Shown here: positions 47,325 through 56,778 of the stretch, piece after piece | Layout: every line of letters begins with the position of its first letter | How positions within the stretch are numbered: position 1 is the stretch's first letter | Assembly: GCA_012727425.1 (NCBI GenBank) | Contig: JAAYHQ010000079.1 | Coordinates: 25,752-89,751 of the forward strand | Reading direction: 5' to 3' | Length of the DNA stretch: 64,000 bases | DNA from: Bacillota bacterium | GTDB taxonomy: Bacteria > Bacillota > UBA4882 > UBA10575 | The notes under the pieces: model-generated | Seen by the model: only the letters and a program-made list of their open reading frames with translations | Databases searched by the model: none | What the model was told of the DNA's origin: nothing | Program-made: the position numbers and the translations under genes

Positions 47325-48392
47325 TTGCAATGGTCGGTTTTCGGTTGGCATCCGGCTTTGCTGACAGCAATTGGCTTTGGCTTGGCGTTCCTCCTGACCG
47401 CCTTCTGGACCAAGAAAGGCGCCGCCTGGGGACTGATGGATCTGCCGCGGGAACGGCGGGTTCACGCCACGCCCCGTCCCTACACGGGGGGAATGGCGAT
47501 TTTTCTTGCTTTTAATCTGGCTCTCTTGCTCACCGGTGGTTTGCACTTTCCCCACCTGGGGCCGATCGGCAGCGGAGGGCTGGTCATCTTTCTTTTGGGG
47601 CTGGTTGATGACAAGTATGACCTGTCCTCCGGGATAAAACTGGTTGTCCAGTTTCTGGTGGCCGCCTTCATTGCGGGGGCGGGGATTCGCATCGGCTACC
47701 TGACGAACCCCTTCGGGGAGATGGTGGTGTTAGGTTGGAAGGGTTACCCCCTGACCATTTTATGGTTGGTCCTGACGATCAACGTGATCAACCTCATTGA
47801 CGGGCTGGACGGGTTGGCGGCCGGGGTTGCGGCGATTGCCGGTCTGAGCCTGATGGTGATCGGGCTTGGGCTCGGACAGTCGGCGGCAGTGTTTTTGTGT
47901 GCCATTTTAGTTGGAGTTTTACTCGGGTTTCTCCCTTATAACTTCTATCCGGCGCGGGTCTTTATGGGGAATTCCGGCGCTTACTTCCTGGGTTATCTGT
48001 TGGGTGTCATTTCGGTGATCGGGGCCCTGAAGTTGCCGACCGCTTTAGCCCTGGCGATCCCGGTGTTCGCCATGGGGATCCCGTTTCTTGATACTTTTTG
48101 GGCGGTCTGGCGGCGCTGGCGGAATGGGGAGCAGATTATGCGGGGCGACCGTTACCACATTCACCATCTGTTGCTCACCTCTGGACTGGGGATGAAAGAA
48201 TCCGTCCTGATCCTTTACGGTTTAAGCCTGGTCTCAGGACTGGCCTCCATCTTTCTTTCCCGGGCCACCCTCCTCCTGGGTTTTCTGATTGTCCTGGCCG
48301 GTCTTGGCCTGCTCTTCCTCTGTCTTTATGGTTTGATGGTGTTGCAAAGTACTGTTCAAGACCGGGAAGAAGAGGAAAAGCGGTCTTGGTAA
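47325..48392 (+). CDS. Undecaprenyl-phosphate GlcNAc-1-phosphate transferase family (WecA/TagO/MraY-like)
   Basis: This protein of about 355 aa has ten or eleven membrane segments and the polyprenyl-phosphate glycosyl-1-phosphate transferase motifs: LPRERRVHATPRPYTGGMAIF, LGLVDDKYDL (Mg2+/polyprenyl), NVINLIDGLDGLAAG, ARVFMGNSGAYFLGYLLG and RGDRYHIHHLLL. The HIHHLLL end is typical of WecA/TagO rather than MraY. It starts glycan chains such as teichoic acid or other envelope polymers. TTG 47325 is favoured by AAGGGG spacing; GTG 47316 is possible. Confidence 0.93.
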   Translation: MQWSVFGWHPALLTAIGFGLAFLLTAFWTKKGAAWGLMDLPRERRVHATPRPYTGGMAIFLAFNLALLLTGGLHFPHLGPIGSGGLVIFLLGLVDDKYDLSSGIKLVVQFLVAAFIAGAGIRIGYLTNPFGEMVVLGWKGYPLTILWLVLTINVINLIDGLDGLAAGVAAIAGLSLMVIGLGLGQSAAVFLCAILVGVLLGFLPYNFYPARVFMGNSGAYFLGYLLGVISVIGALKLPTALALAIPVFAMGIPFLDTFWAVWRRWRNGEQIMRGDRYHIHHLLLTSGLGMKESVLILYGLSLVSGLASIFLSRATLLLGFLIVLAGLGLLFLCLYGLMVLQSTVQDREEEEKRSW

Positions 48393-48400
48393 GGGAGGTG

Positions 48401-48805
48401 ATGGCGATCTGGCGGGAGTTGTCCTTAAATACCCGGGCGGCGACGGATTTTGTGGACATCACCGGGATTTTAGCGGCTGACCTGCAGAAATCTGGAGTGC
48501 AAACGGGGATGGGGACGGTTTTTGTTCCCCATACGACGGCAGGGGTGATGCTGAATGAGAATGCCGACCCGGACGTGCTTTACGATTTAAAGCGGGCCCT
48601 TGACCAAATCTTCCCGGATTCCTTAAACGTGGCCCACGGCGAAGGGAACTCGGCCGCTCATTTAAAAGCGGCTTTGATCGGTGCCTCGGTCAATTTGCCG
48701 GTGGTGGACGGCCGCTTGAAGCTGGGGACCTGGCAAGGCGTTTATTTCTGTGAATTTGATGGGCCCCGCCGACGAAAGCTATGGGTTAGATGGGAAGGGA
48801 AATAA
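48401..48805 (+). CDS. yjbQ: YjbQ/UPF0047 family protein
   Basis: This 134-aa single-domain protein has the UPF0047 motifs DFVDITGILAADLQKSGVQTGMGTVFVPHTTAGVMLNENADPDVLYDL, NVAHGEGNSAAHLKAALIGAS and LGTWQGVYFCEFDGPRRRKLWV. The HTTAG and HxEGNS/H residues form a metal site. Some members show weak thiamine phosphate synthase activity. The ORF track extends it upstream through the previous gene in another frame, which is wrong. ATG 48401 directly abuts GGGAGGTG, so an ATC six bases later is a remote alternative. Confidence 0.9.
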   Translation: MAIWRELSLNTRAATDFVDITGILAADLQKSGVQTGMGTVFVPHTTAGVMLNENADPDVLYDLKRALDQIFPDSLNVAHGEGNSAAHLKAALIGASVNLPVVDGRLKLGTWQGVYFCEFDGPRRRKLWVRWEGK

Positions 48806-48820
48806 AAACGGGGTGATCGC

Positions 48821-51523
48821 ATGCCCGCTTGGTACCGGAAGAGCATTAATGAGACCGCCGCCGAACTGGGGACGGATTTAGCGGCCGGATTAACCCGGAG
48901 CGCTGCCGCGGCCCGGCTGGATAAGTACGGCCCGAATGAGCTGCAGGAGCAGCCGGGGCCGACGGTTTGGCAAAAGGTTCTGGGTCAGCTCACCGACTTC
49001 CTGGTCCTGCTCTTGCTTGGCGCGGCCGTTATTTCCCTGTTTCTGGGTGAGACTGGCGATGCCATCGTCATTCTTTTGGTTGTTGTTCTCAACACGGTGC
49101 TGGGGGTGGTCCAGGAGTTAAAGGCCGAAAAGGCCCTGGCTGCTTTAGCAGAACTTGCCGCCCCGCTGGCCAAGGTTTACCGGGAGGGGCAGACCCGTGA
49201 GGTGCCCGCCAGGGAACTGGTGCCGGGGGATCTGATCCTGCTGGAGGCCGGTGATTTTGTCCCCGCCGATGCCCGGCTGGTGGCGGCCGAGAGTTTGCAG
49301 GTGAATGAATCGGCGCTGACCGGTGAGTCGGTGCCGGTGGCCAAGGATGCGGAGTTTATTGCCGGGGACGATCTGCCGGTGGGCGACCAGAAAAATATGG
49401 TCTTCAAAGGGACCATTGTCACTTTTGGCCGGGGGCGGGCGCTGGTCACCGGGACCGGGATGGACACCGAACTGGGCCGGATTGCCGGACTGCTCCAGAG
49501 CGGACCGGAGGAGAAAACGCCGCTCCAGAAGCGTTTAGACAGTTTTGGGAAGCAGATTGGGCTCATGGCGCTCGGAATCTGCCTCTTTATTTTCCTCGTC
49601 GGCCTGTTCCGGGGGAACCGTTTTTACGAAATGTTTTTGGTTGCCGTCAGTCTGGCGGTGGCCGCGATCCCTGAGGGTTTACCGGCGATCATCACCATCG
49701 TTCTGGCTCTGGGGGTCCAGCGGATGGCCGCGCAAAAGGCGATCATCCGCCGGTTGCCGGCGGTGGAGACGTTGGGTTCGGCTACGGTGATCTGTTCCGA
49801 TAAAACGGGCACCCTCACCCAAAACGCCATGACCGTCCGGCGGATTGTCACTGGAACGGCGGACTATGAAGTAACCGGAGAAGGGCTCAAAGCGGAGGGG
49901 GAGTTTCGACGGAAAGGGACGACAGTGACCATTGAAGAGGACCCCCTGCTGGACTTGATTCTGAAGATCGGCGCCCTCTGTAATGACGCCGAATTTATAC
50001 CGGAGGAAGCCCGGATGGTAGGCGATCCGACCGAGGGCGCGTTGGTGGTGGCGGCCGCCAAGGCGGGTTTGTCCCGGAGGGAACTGGAGGCCGCTTATCC
50101 CCGGCAGCGGGAATACCCCTTTGATTCGGTACGGAAGCGGATGAGCACGGTCCACCAGGGGAATCTAGCCCCGCGATTGCTGGCGGGCAGTGCCGACCGC
50201 CGCTGGCTCCTGGTGAAAGGTGCGCCCGATCTGGTTCTGGAGAATTGCCAATGGTGGTTGGGGGAGGACGGACCCCAGGAACTGACCGCGGCGCGGAAAG
50301 CGGAGTTTCTGAAGGTGAATCACCAGTTGGCCACCGAAGCACTGCGGGTTTTGGCCTTTGCCTACCGCCCGGATCCGCCGTCCACTGCGGAGACGGGTGT
50401 GGAGGTGGAAAAGGATCTGACCTTTGTGGGCTTCATGGGGATGATCGATCCGCCCCGTCCCGAGGCCCAAGCGGCCCTGCGGGTCTGTCAGGAGGCGGGA
50501 ATTGCGGTCAAGATGATCACCGGGGACCACCGGGATACGGCGGTGGCCATTGCCCGGCAGTTGGGTTTGGCCGGACCGGAAGCTCCGGTCCTGGTCGGGG
50601 CTGAATTGGAAGCGCTGAACGGCGATGAACTGGCGGCGCAAGTGGCGAAGGTCCCTGTTTTTGCCCGGGTATCGCCGGAACATAAAGTCCGGATTGTCGA
50701 CGCCTTAAAGCGGAACGGAGCGATCGTTGCCATGACTGGTGACGGGGTGAACGACGCCCCGGCGCTGAAGAAGGCGGACATTGGTGCCGCCATGGGTCAG
50801 ACCGGTACCGATGTGGCGAAGGAAGCGGCTGACATGGTCCTGGCTGATGATAATTTTGCCACCATCGTCCGGGCGGTGCAGGAAGGCCGGGTCATCTTTG
50901 AGAACATTAAAAAAACCGTCTATTTTCTCCTCTCCTGTAATTTGGGCGAGATCATCACCATTTTTACGGCGATTCTGTTGGGGTGGCCGGTTCCCTTGTA
51001 TCCCATCCAGATCCTCTGGGTCAATCTGGTCACCGATTCGTTACCCGCGTTGGCGCTGGGGGTGGATCCCCCGGAGGGGGACATCATGAAAAGGCCACCG
51101 CTCCATCCAGACCAGGGTCTTTTTGACCGGAAAGCCCGCCTGAAGCTGGTGGCTTTCGGCCTTTTCATCGCCGGGGTGACATTGACCGCTTTCCGGTTCG
51201 GGTTAAGAGAGACGGTGACGAAAGGGGAGACGATGGCCTTTGCCACTTTGGGCCTCTGCCAACTGGTCCACGCCTATAACTTCCGTTCACTCACTGCCAG
51301 TCTGTGGCAGCGGGGAATCTTCCGGAACAAGCAGCTCCTCTGGGCTTCCCTTGGGTCAGCCCTTTTACACCTGATCGTCTTTTTCGTTCCTGGGCTGCGG
51401 GGGATCTTCCGGACCGCGCTTTTGCCCGTGGGCGATTGGTTGATCGTTTTTGGGCTGGCGTTGACCCCGCTGCTGCTGGGCGAGCTTTTGAAGTTGGTGG
51501 CGAGGAACGGCAAACCGGGGTAA
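48821..51523 (+). CDS. P2-type cation-transporting ATPase (calcium pump type)
   Basis: This 900-aa pump has the full domain set. They are an N-terminal cation-ATPase region, an actuator TGES (NESALTGESVPVAKD), the membrane motif AVAAIPEGLPAIITIVLALG, the phosphorylated aspartate D327 in CSDKTGTLTQNAMT, KGAPD, and the hinge MTGDGVNDAPALKKADIGAAMG. Six C-terminal membrane segments include SCNLGEIITIFTAILLGWP and ILWVNLVTDSLPALALG. The PEGLP and N/D residues of M5-M6 fit Ca2+ (SERCA/PMR1-like) transport; Mn2+ is possible. It follows yjbQ by 15 bp. Confidence 0.94.
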   Translation: MPAWYRKSINETAAELGTDLAAGLTRSAAAARLDKYGPNELQEQPGPTVWQKVLGQLTDFLVLLLLGAAVISLFLGETGDAIVILLVVVLNTVLGVVQELKAEKALAALAELAAPLAKVYREGQTREVPARELVPGDLILLEAGDFVPADARLVAAESLQVNESALTGESVPVAKDAEFIAGDDLPVGDQKNMVFKGTIVTFGRGRALVTGTGMDTELGRIAGLLQSGPEEKTPLQKRLDSFGKQIGLMALGICLFIFLVGLFRGNRFYEMFLVAVSLAVAAIPEGLPAIITIVLALGVQRMAAQKAIIRRLPAVETLGSATVICSDKTGTLTQNAMTVRRIVTGTADYEVTGEGLKAEGEFRRKGTTVTIEEDPLLDLILKIGALCNDAEFIPEEARMVGDPTEGALVVAAAKAGLSRRELEAAYPRQREYPFDSVRKRMSTVHQGNLAPRLLAGSADRRWLLVKGAPDLVLENCQWWLGEDGPQELTAARKAEFLKVNHQLATEALRVLAFAYRPDPPSTAETGVEVEKDLTFVGFMGMIDPPRPEAQAALRVCQEAGIAVKMITGDHRDTAVAIARQLGLAGPEAPVLVGAELEALNGDELAAQVAKVPVFARVSPEHKVRIVDALKRNGAIVAMTGDGVNDAPALKKADIGAAMGQTGTDVAKEAADMVLADDNFATIVRAVQEGRVIFENIKKTVYFLLSCNLGEIITIFTAILLGWPVPLYPIQILWVNLVTDSLPALALGVDPPEGDIMKRPPLHPDQGLFDRKARLKLVAFGLFIAGVTLTAFRFGLRETVTKGETMAFATLGLCQLVHAYNFRSLTASLWQRGIFRNKQLLWASLGSALLHLIVFFVPGLRGIFRTALLPVGDWLIVFGLALTPLLLGELLKLVARNGKPG

Positions 51524-51555
51524 AGCGTATACACCAAGGTAAAGAGGGATGATTG

Positions 51556-52002
51556 ATGGAGAAGGAAGCTTGGGTTGTTGATGTGAGCGGGGACGAAGTC
51601 CGTTTGCGTTACACACGCCATTCGGCCTGTCGTAAGTGCGGTGCATGTCTGGTCTTTGGCAACAGCCATGGTGAACAGGAGCTTGTCCTGCCCAAGGACC
51701 GGGTGGAAGTGGCCAAAGGGGACCGGGTGTTGGTTGGCTTGAAGGATAGTTCCATCCTCCAGGCCAGCTTTTTGGTTTATGCTCTGCCCCTCTTCTTTTT
51801 TCTACTGGGGTACTTGGGTGGAGCGCGCTTGGGGACCATCTTCCAGGGTGAAGCCTGGGCGGAAGGGGGCGGGTTGCTTGGAGGGGTTTTCGCCCTGGTC
51901 CTCGCCTATGGCGGACTCAACCGGTATGACCGGCGGCTCCGGAAAACCGACCGCTACCAGCCGTACATCGTGCGGGTGCTGGAGCGGGCGCGGCCGGAAT
52001 GA
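51556..52002 (+). CDS. RseC/MucC-family protein (SoxR-reducing system type)
   Basis: This 148-aa protein has an N-terminal domain with cysteines SACRKCGACLVF and a beta-fold GDRVLVGLKDSSILQASFLVY. Two membrane segments follow (about residues 70-90 and 100-120), then a basic tail. In proteobacteria RseC acts with Rsx/Rnf electron-transfer complexes; Firmicute versions often accompany Rnf or lie alone. No rnf gene is in this window. It lies just after the calcium-pump gene and converges on spoIIP. Confidence 0.85.
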   Translation: MEKEAWVVDVSGDEVRLRYTRHSACRKCGACLVFGNSHGEQELVLPKDRVEVAKGDRVLVGLKDSSILQASFLVYALPLFFFLLGYLGGARLGTIFQGEAWAEGGGLLGGVFALVLAYGGLNRYDRRLRKTDRYQPYIVRVLERARPE

Positions 52003-52010
52003 AACCGGCG

Positions 52011-53123
52011 CTACATTGTGTAGCCGGTCTGGGCCAGGTAGGTGGCCAGCACTTCGGCAAAGAGCTCAAGGGAATAACTGACTTCTTCCCAGGTTGATTT
52101 GTCGTCGCCGAACTCGACGATGATGGACCGGGGATGGAGATGTTGGTTATAGCGGGCTTCGGCGAGAATCACCCCGTGGGCGAGATTGGGGTATAAAAGG
52201 TCCATTACTTCCAGGAGACCATTGGCAAAACGGTGATTCTTTTCCCAATGGGGGTGGGGCAACCCCAACCGATCGGAACCGACGACGAGGATAATCTTGG
52301 CGGCGGTTTTTCCTCTAATGGGGACTTTATGGTTGAGCCCGGGAGTGGCATCCCGGTGGAGATCGAGGACCACGTCGATCTGGGGGTGCTCGGCCAAGAG
52401 TTGCTGGACGGTTTCGGCCGATCGTTGGTAGGCATCACGAAAGGGATAGTGATCGTGGATGGTATCACAATGCAAGGTTTTCAGACCGTATTTTTCGTTA
52501 AGAAGCTGGGCAAGCAATGCTCCGGCCCGGACAATGTCCCCGCGACCGTTGTGGATATGGGTCTTGCCGCTCACGGGAAGGTAAGATTCGGAAGTATGTG
52601 TATGGTAGATGAGAATCCGGGGCGGTTCGGTCCGCGGCGACTGGACGGGCGGTGCAGCCGGGGCCGGACGCGCCGGCGGGAGAGGCACCGGACGCGGGGT
52701 GGCCGGTGCCGGGGTGGGCCGGTGGGTGACGGTCGGGCGCAGGGTGTAGGTTTTCACCAGTTCTTGGCGGGCAAGAAGAGGAAATTGAGTCTTGAACATT
52801 TCCTGCGGGGACGGGTTGCGGATGTTGACCAGAAACCGCAGGAACAGATCGGCGGCTTTGGTGTCAAGGATAAAATCGGGATCATCTTCCAACCGGTAAC
52901 GTTTGAAACCAGGAATCACTTGGGAAAAAAAACGGCGCCCCACTTTGGAATCAAGGTGATAAAGGCGTTTCAGGTAGGCAAGGGGATAAGAAGAACCTTG
53001 TTGCTTTTCAAGGTCGACCAGGTAAACCCCGATGGCGATGAAAAAAGTGAAGAAAGTCAGACCGATCACCAAGAGATAACGGAAGCGTTCCGGTGGCAGC
53101 GATTGGCGCGGGAGAGTATCCAT
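52011..53123 (-). CDS. spoIIP: Stage II sporulation protein P
   Basis: This protein of about 370 aa has a single N-terminal membrane anchor (about residues 16-38) and then a region of about 100 aa. A Pro/Ala-rich linker follows (PTPAPATPRPVPLPPARPAPAAPP). The SpoIIP amidase domain has ILIYHTHTSESYLP, DIVRAGALLAQLLNEKYG, DVVLDLHRDA, IILVVGSDR, HGVILAEARYNQHLHPRSIIVEFGD and a C-terminal FAEVLATYL. His and Glu residues form the zinc site. With SpoIID it degrades septal peptidoglycan during engulfment. ATG 53123 is chosen over TTG 53132. Confidence 0.93.
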   Translation of the reverse strand: MDTLPRQSLPPERFRYLLVIGLTFFTFFIAIGVYLVDLEKQQGSSYPLAYLKRLYHLDSKVGRRFFSQVIPGFKRYRLEDDPDFILDTKAADLFLRFLVNIRNPSPQEMFKTQFPLLARQELVKTYTLRPTVTHRPTPAPATPRPVPLPPARPAPAAPPVQSPRTEPPRILIYHTHTSESYLPVSGKTHIHNGRGDIVRAGALLAQLLNEKYGLKTLHCDTIHDHYPFRDAYQRSAETVQQLLAEHPQIDVVLDLHRDATPGLNHKVPIRGKTAAKIILVVGSDRLGLPHPHWEKNHRFANGLLEVMDLLYPNLAHGVILAEARYNQHLHPRSIIVEFGDDKSTWEEVSYSLELFAEVLATYLAQTGYTM

Positions 53124-53317
53124 TGCCGACAAGCCCCCTATCCTTCAAAAATGCATCTTGACCCGCCGTGGGGTGGTGTAGACTCTTGCTTTATTGTAGA
53201 ATTATATGCCAAGGGTCGGCTTTTTAAAACCGGGGGCGGAGACCGGCCAGACGGCGGGAGCAGGAATGTCCGGTTCAACGTCGAAGGGGGATTATATCAA
53301 AATAAGGAGGGAATCCC

Positions 53318-53977
53318 GTGCGACAACGCCGCGTACCCGATGTGGTCATCAATCGTTTGCCTTTATATCTGCGTGTTTTATCCGGGATTGATGTGGAGCA
53401 AACACCGATTATTTCCTCCTACGAACTGGGTGAAAGAACGGGGATCACCCCGGGGCAGATCCGGAAGGATCTAAGCCTGTTCGGCGTCTTTGGGAAACAG
53501 GGCGTGGGTTATGAGGTGAACATTTTACGGGGGGAGTTGCGCCGTATTCTTAAACTCAACCGTGTCGTCAATGTGGGGTTGGTTGGTGTGGGGAGCCTGG
53601 GACAGGCCTTCCTCCGTTATGGTGCCGACCGTCAACGGGAGATCCTCAACCGGGAAGGACTACGGATGCGCGCCGCTTTCGACCGGGACGAGCGGAAAAT
53701 CGGGCGGCGGATTGGCGCGGTGGAGGTTTATCCGGTAACGCGGATGCCGGAGTTGATTAAGGAATTGGATTTAAAAATTATGATCCTGACCGTCCCCGCG
53801 GGGGTGGCCCAGGAAACCCTGGAACGGTGTGTGGCCAGTGGGGTGAAGGCCTTTCTCAATTTTGCCCCGGTGAAGTTGACCGTCCCCGCGGGGGTCCGGG
53901 TCCACCACGCGGATTTTACTTTACAGTTGGAAGCGCTGGCTTATTATAGTAAAGAATGGGAAGACCATGAAGAATAA
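53318..53977 (+). CDS. rex: Redox-sensing transcriptional repressor Rex
   Basis: This 219-aa repressor has the N-terminal winged helix (VVINRLPLYLRVLSG, ISSYELGERTGITPGQIRKDLSLFGVFGKQGVGYEV) and the Rossmann fold (NVGLVGVGSLGQAFL, AAFDRDERKIGRRIGAVEVYP, VTVPAGVAQETLERCVASGVKAFLNFAPVKL). It binds NADH or NAD+ and controls fermentation genes. The start is GTG with AAGGAGG 8 nt upstream. It overlaps the Gx transporter gene by 11 nt. Confidence 0.95.
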   Translation: MRQRRVPDVVINRLPLYLRVLSGIDVEQTPIISSYELGERTGITPGQIRKDLSLFGVFGKQGVGYEVNILRGELRRILKLNRVVNVGLVGVGSLGQAFLRYGADRQREILNREGLRMRAAFDRDERKIGRRIGAVEVYPVTRMPELIKELDLKIMILTVPAGVAQETLERCVASGVKAFLNFAPVKLTVPAGVRVHHADFTLQLEALAYYSKEWEDHEE

Positions 53978-54533
53978 GCAAACATCGAATCGGGAACGGA
54001 TTAATACCATTACCCGGATCAGCGTTTATATTGCGTTGGGGGTTGTTCTCAACCTGTTGGAGACTTTTTTGGTCCCCCTGGGTTTGGTGGTGCGGATCCC
54101 GGGGGCCCGGATCGGGTTGGCGAACGTGGTAACGCTGGTTCTACTCGTCACGGAGGGACCGGGGATGCTTTGGGGGGTAACCGCCGGACGGATCGTGTTG
54201 GCCGCCCTTTTAACGGGGACCTTGTTCTCGGTCCCTTTTGCTTTGAGTGTCGGAGGCAGTATTGCTGCTCTGTCGGTCATGGGTTTTTTGTGGCGGCACT
54301 TGCCGCGGGTCTTTAGTCTGAGCGGAATTAGTGTGATCGGCGCCGTCGCTCATAATTGTGGACAACTTTTTGTTTTATATCTCCTAATCCCCGGAACACG
54401 GATCTCTTATTTGTTGCCCTGGGCTTTGCTTTTGGCGCTGCCCTCCGGTTGGTTGACCGGTTATTTAGCCCAACGGATCGTTGATCAGAAGCCATGGGCG
54501 GGGGAAGGGGGGGACAACCTTGGCCGAACTTGA
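53967..54533 (+). CDS. Gx transporter family membrane protein (HepI-type, ECF S-component-like)
   Basis: This 188-aa protein has five or six membrane segments and the family sequence ISVYIALGVVLNLLETFLVP, PGARIGLANVVTLVLLVTEGPGMLWGVTAGRIVLAALLTGTLFS and SVIGAVAHNCGQLFVLYLLIP. It is often labelled heptaprenyl diphosphate synthase component I, but its fold resembles small substrate-binding membrane proteins. In many anaerobes it lies beside a NusG-domain-II protein and Rnf or ApbE genes; those are not here. Confidence 0.88.
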   Translation: MKNKQTSNRERINTITRISVYIALGVVLNLLETFLVPLGLVVRIPGARIGLANVVTLVLLVTEGPGMLWGVTAGRIVLAALLTGTLFSVPFALSVGGSIAALSVMGFLWRHLPRVFSLSGISVIGAVAHNCGQLFVLYLLIPGTRISYLLPWALLLALPSGWLTGYLAQRIVDQKPWAGEGGDNLGRT

Positions 54534-56685
54534 AGGCATTGTCGAACGGATTACTTTTTATAATGAAGAAAACGGCTATATGGTGGCCCGTTTTAAAACC
54601 AAAACGGAGCAATTGACCATTGTCGGGGTTCTCCCCAGGATCAGTGCCGGTGAAAGTCTGCGTTTGCGTGGGGAGTGGACGGTGCATCCCACCTATGGAC
54701 GGCAGTTTAAGGTGGAAACCTTTGAGGTTATCCCGCCGGTGACGCTGGAGGGGCTGGAGCGGTATCTGGGGTCCGGTCTGATCAGGGGGATCGGTCCGGT
54801 GACAGCCAAAAAAATCGTAGCCGCCTTCGGCCTGGAGACCTTGAAGGTGATCGAAGAGACCCCCGAGCGCCTCCAGGAAGTGGAAGGAATCGGACCCCAG
54901 AAGGCGGAGAAGATCCGGACGGCCCTGGCGGAACAGAAAGAGATCCAGCGGATGATGGTTTTTTTACGGGGAATTGGGATCACCCCCGCCCTGGCCACCA
55001 AGATCTACCGCCATTATGGGGAGCAGGCCGCGACGGTGATTCAGGAAAACCCTTACCGGCTGGCGGACGAGCTTTTCGGGGTGGGCTTTAAAACCGCAGA
55101 CCACATTGCCGGTCTGCTGGGGCGGAAGGACCCGGCCGCCTTGGAACGGGTACGGGCCGGTGTGCTCTATTTTCTCCGCCGGGAGACCGAAGAAGGCCAC
55201 GTCTATGTGCCGTTGGCCGAGTTTGTGGCCGCGGTCAGCAAAGAACTAGAAGCCCCGGAAGCGGTGGTGCAGCGGGTAATCAGCGGTTTGGAAGAGGAAA
55301 AAGCGGTGTATCTGGAAGCGGAACGGTTGTACTTGGCCCCGTTCTACTGGTGTGAACGGAAGGCCGCCGAGAAACTGCTTTTGCTTTTGAACGCGCGTCC
55401 CGCGGTGGAACGGCCGCTGCTTTTTCCCGCGGCCGAACTGGACACGCTCACCTTTGAACAACGTTTGGCCGTGGAGAAAGCCTTGCAGGAAGGGGTATTA
55501 ATGATCACCGGCGGACCGGGGACCGGAAAGACGACAACGGTCCGAAGCTTGATCCGCCTGTGCCAATTGCGAGGAGAGAAAGTCTTGCTGGCGGCCCCCA
55601 CCGGACGGGCGGCCAAACGACTGATGGAAGCCACCGGGGAAGAGGCCAAGACCATCCACCGGTTACTGGAGTTTGGCTATACTCCGGGGCGGGGTTTAAA
55701 CTACGGACGGAACGAGGCACAGCCGCTGGAGGCTGATGTGGTCATCATCGACGAGGTCTCCATGGTCGATCTTCCGCTCTTTTACCAACTGCTCAAAGCA
55801 CTGACCCCCGGGACCCGGCTGGTTTTGGTTGGGGACCAGGACCAATTACCCTCGGTGGGGCCGGGCTCGGTCCTCCGGGATTTAATCGCCTCGCAGGTGA
55901 TTCCCGTTGTTCGCCTGCAGACCATCTTCCGGCAGGCCCAAGAGAGTAAGATTGTCACCAACGCCCACCGGATCAATGCGGGGAAAATGCCCGTCTTTCA
56001 GCGGGCCGGCGACTTCTTCTTTATCAATGCGGCCGCACCGGAGCAGATTGTGGAAGAGATCATCCGCTTGGTGACGGTGCGGCTCCCCCGTTACTTGAAA
56101 TGTGACCCGATCGAAGATATTCAGGTCCTTTCTCCGATGCACAAGACCGTAACCGGCGTGGAGAATCTCAATACCCTTCTCCAGCAAGCTTTAAACCCGG
56201 GTGGGAGTGGGGTGGTCGAGGTGCGCTTCGGGGACCGCGTCTTTCGCTGCCGGGATAAGGTAATGCAGATCCGGAATAATTACAGCAAGATGGTCTTCAA
56301 CGGCGATCTGGGGCGGATTGTGCAGATCGATCCGGAAGAACAAGTGGTGACCGTGGCGTTCACCGATGAACAGGAAGAGCGGCTGGTGAATTACGCCTAT
56401 GAGGAACTGGACGAGTTGGTTTTGGCCTATGCCATCTCCGTCCATAAGAGTCAGGGCAGTGAGTACCCGGTGGTGATTATGCCGGTCACGACCCAACATT
56501 ATATTTTGTTGCAACGGAATCTATTGTACACTGGGATTACACGGGCGAAAAAAATGGTGGTGCTGGTGGGCACAAAAAAGGCGCTGGCGATTGCTGTGCA
56601 AAACAACCGGATTGACAACCGGTACTCCTGGTTGGCGCCGACCATCGCCGAACTGGCGGTAAAAACGGGGCGGGCCGGAAGTTGA
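54520..56685 (+). CDS. recD2: RecD2-family ATP-dependent DNA helicase
   Basis: This 721-aa SF1 helicase has an N-terminal OB-like part (ELEGIVERITFYNEENGYMVARF) and tandem helix-hairpin-helix motifs (YLGSGLIRGIGPVTAKKIV, LQEVEGIGPQKAEKIR). The motor carries Walker A LMITGGPGTGKTTTVRSL, DEVSMVDLPLFYQLL, LVGDQDQLPSVGPGSVL, RLQTIFRQAQESKI and YAISVHKSQGSEYPVVI. It has the long N-terminal region of RecD2 and not the RecBCD form. Start TTG 54520 after GGGGGGGA is preferred to the track's 54481. Confidence 0.93.
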   Translation: MAELEGIVERITFYNEENGYMVARFKTKTEQLTIVGVLPRISAGESLRLRGEWTVHPTYGRQFKVETFEVIPPVTLEGLERYLGSGLIRGIGPVTAKKIVAAFGLETLKVIEETPERLQEVEGIGPQKAEKIRTALAEQKEIQRMMVFLRGIGITPALATKIYRHYGEQAATVIQENPYRLADELFGVGFKTADHIAGLLGRKDPAALERVRAGVLYFLRRETEEGHVYVPLAEFVAAVSKELEAPEAVVQRVISGLEEEKAVYLEAERLYLAPFYWCERKAAEKLLLLLNARPAVERPLLFPAAELDTLTFEQRLAVEKALQEGVLMITGGPGTGKTTTVRSLIRLCQLRGEKVLLAAPTGRAAKRLMEATGEEAKTIHRLLEFGYTPGRGLNYGRNEAQPLEADVVIIDEVSMVDLPLFYQLLKALTPGTRLVLVGDQDQLPSVGPGSVLRDLIASQVIPVVRLQTIFRQAQESKIVTNAHRINAGKMPVFQRAGDFFFINAAAPEQIVEEIIRLVTVRLPRYLKCDPIEDIQVLSPMHKTVTGVENLNTLLQQALNPGGSGVVEVRFGDRVFRCRDKVMQIRNNYSKMVFNGDLGRIVQIDPEEQVVTVAFTDEQEERLVNYAYEELDELVLAYAISVHKSQGSEYPVVIMPVTTQHYILLQRNLLYTGITRAKKMVVLVGTKKALAIAVQNNRIDNRYSWLAPTIAELAVKTGRAGS

Positions 56686-56778
56686 AGAATCCCTTTCCGC
56701 TTTATATTTTGAAATGCCCGGTTGCAACAGGAAGGTGGACAAACACCGCAATAAACAGGGCGCAGAGGAGGAATTCCG

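Noticed and set aside
52233-53474. 413-aa plus-strand ORF antisense to spoIIP
   Set aside because: It lies almost wholly on the opposite strand of a clear spoIIP and has no motif; it also runs into rex in another frame.
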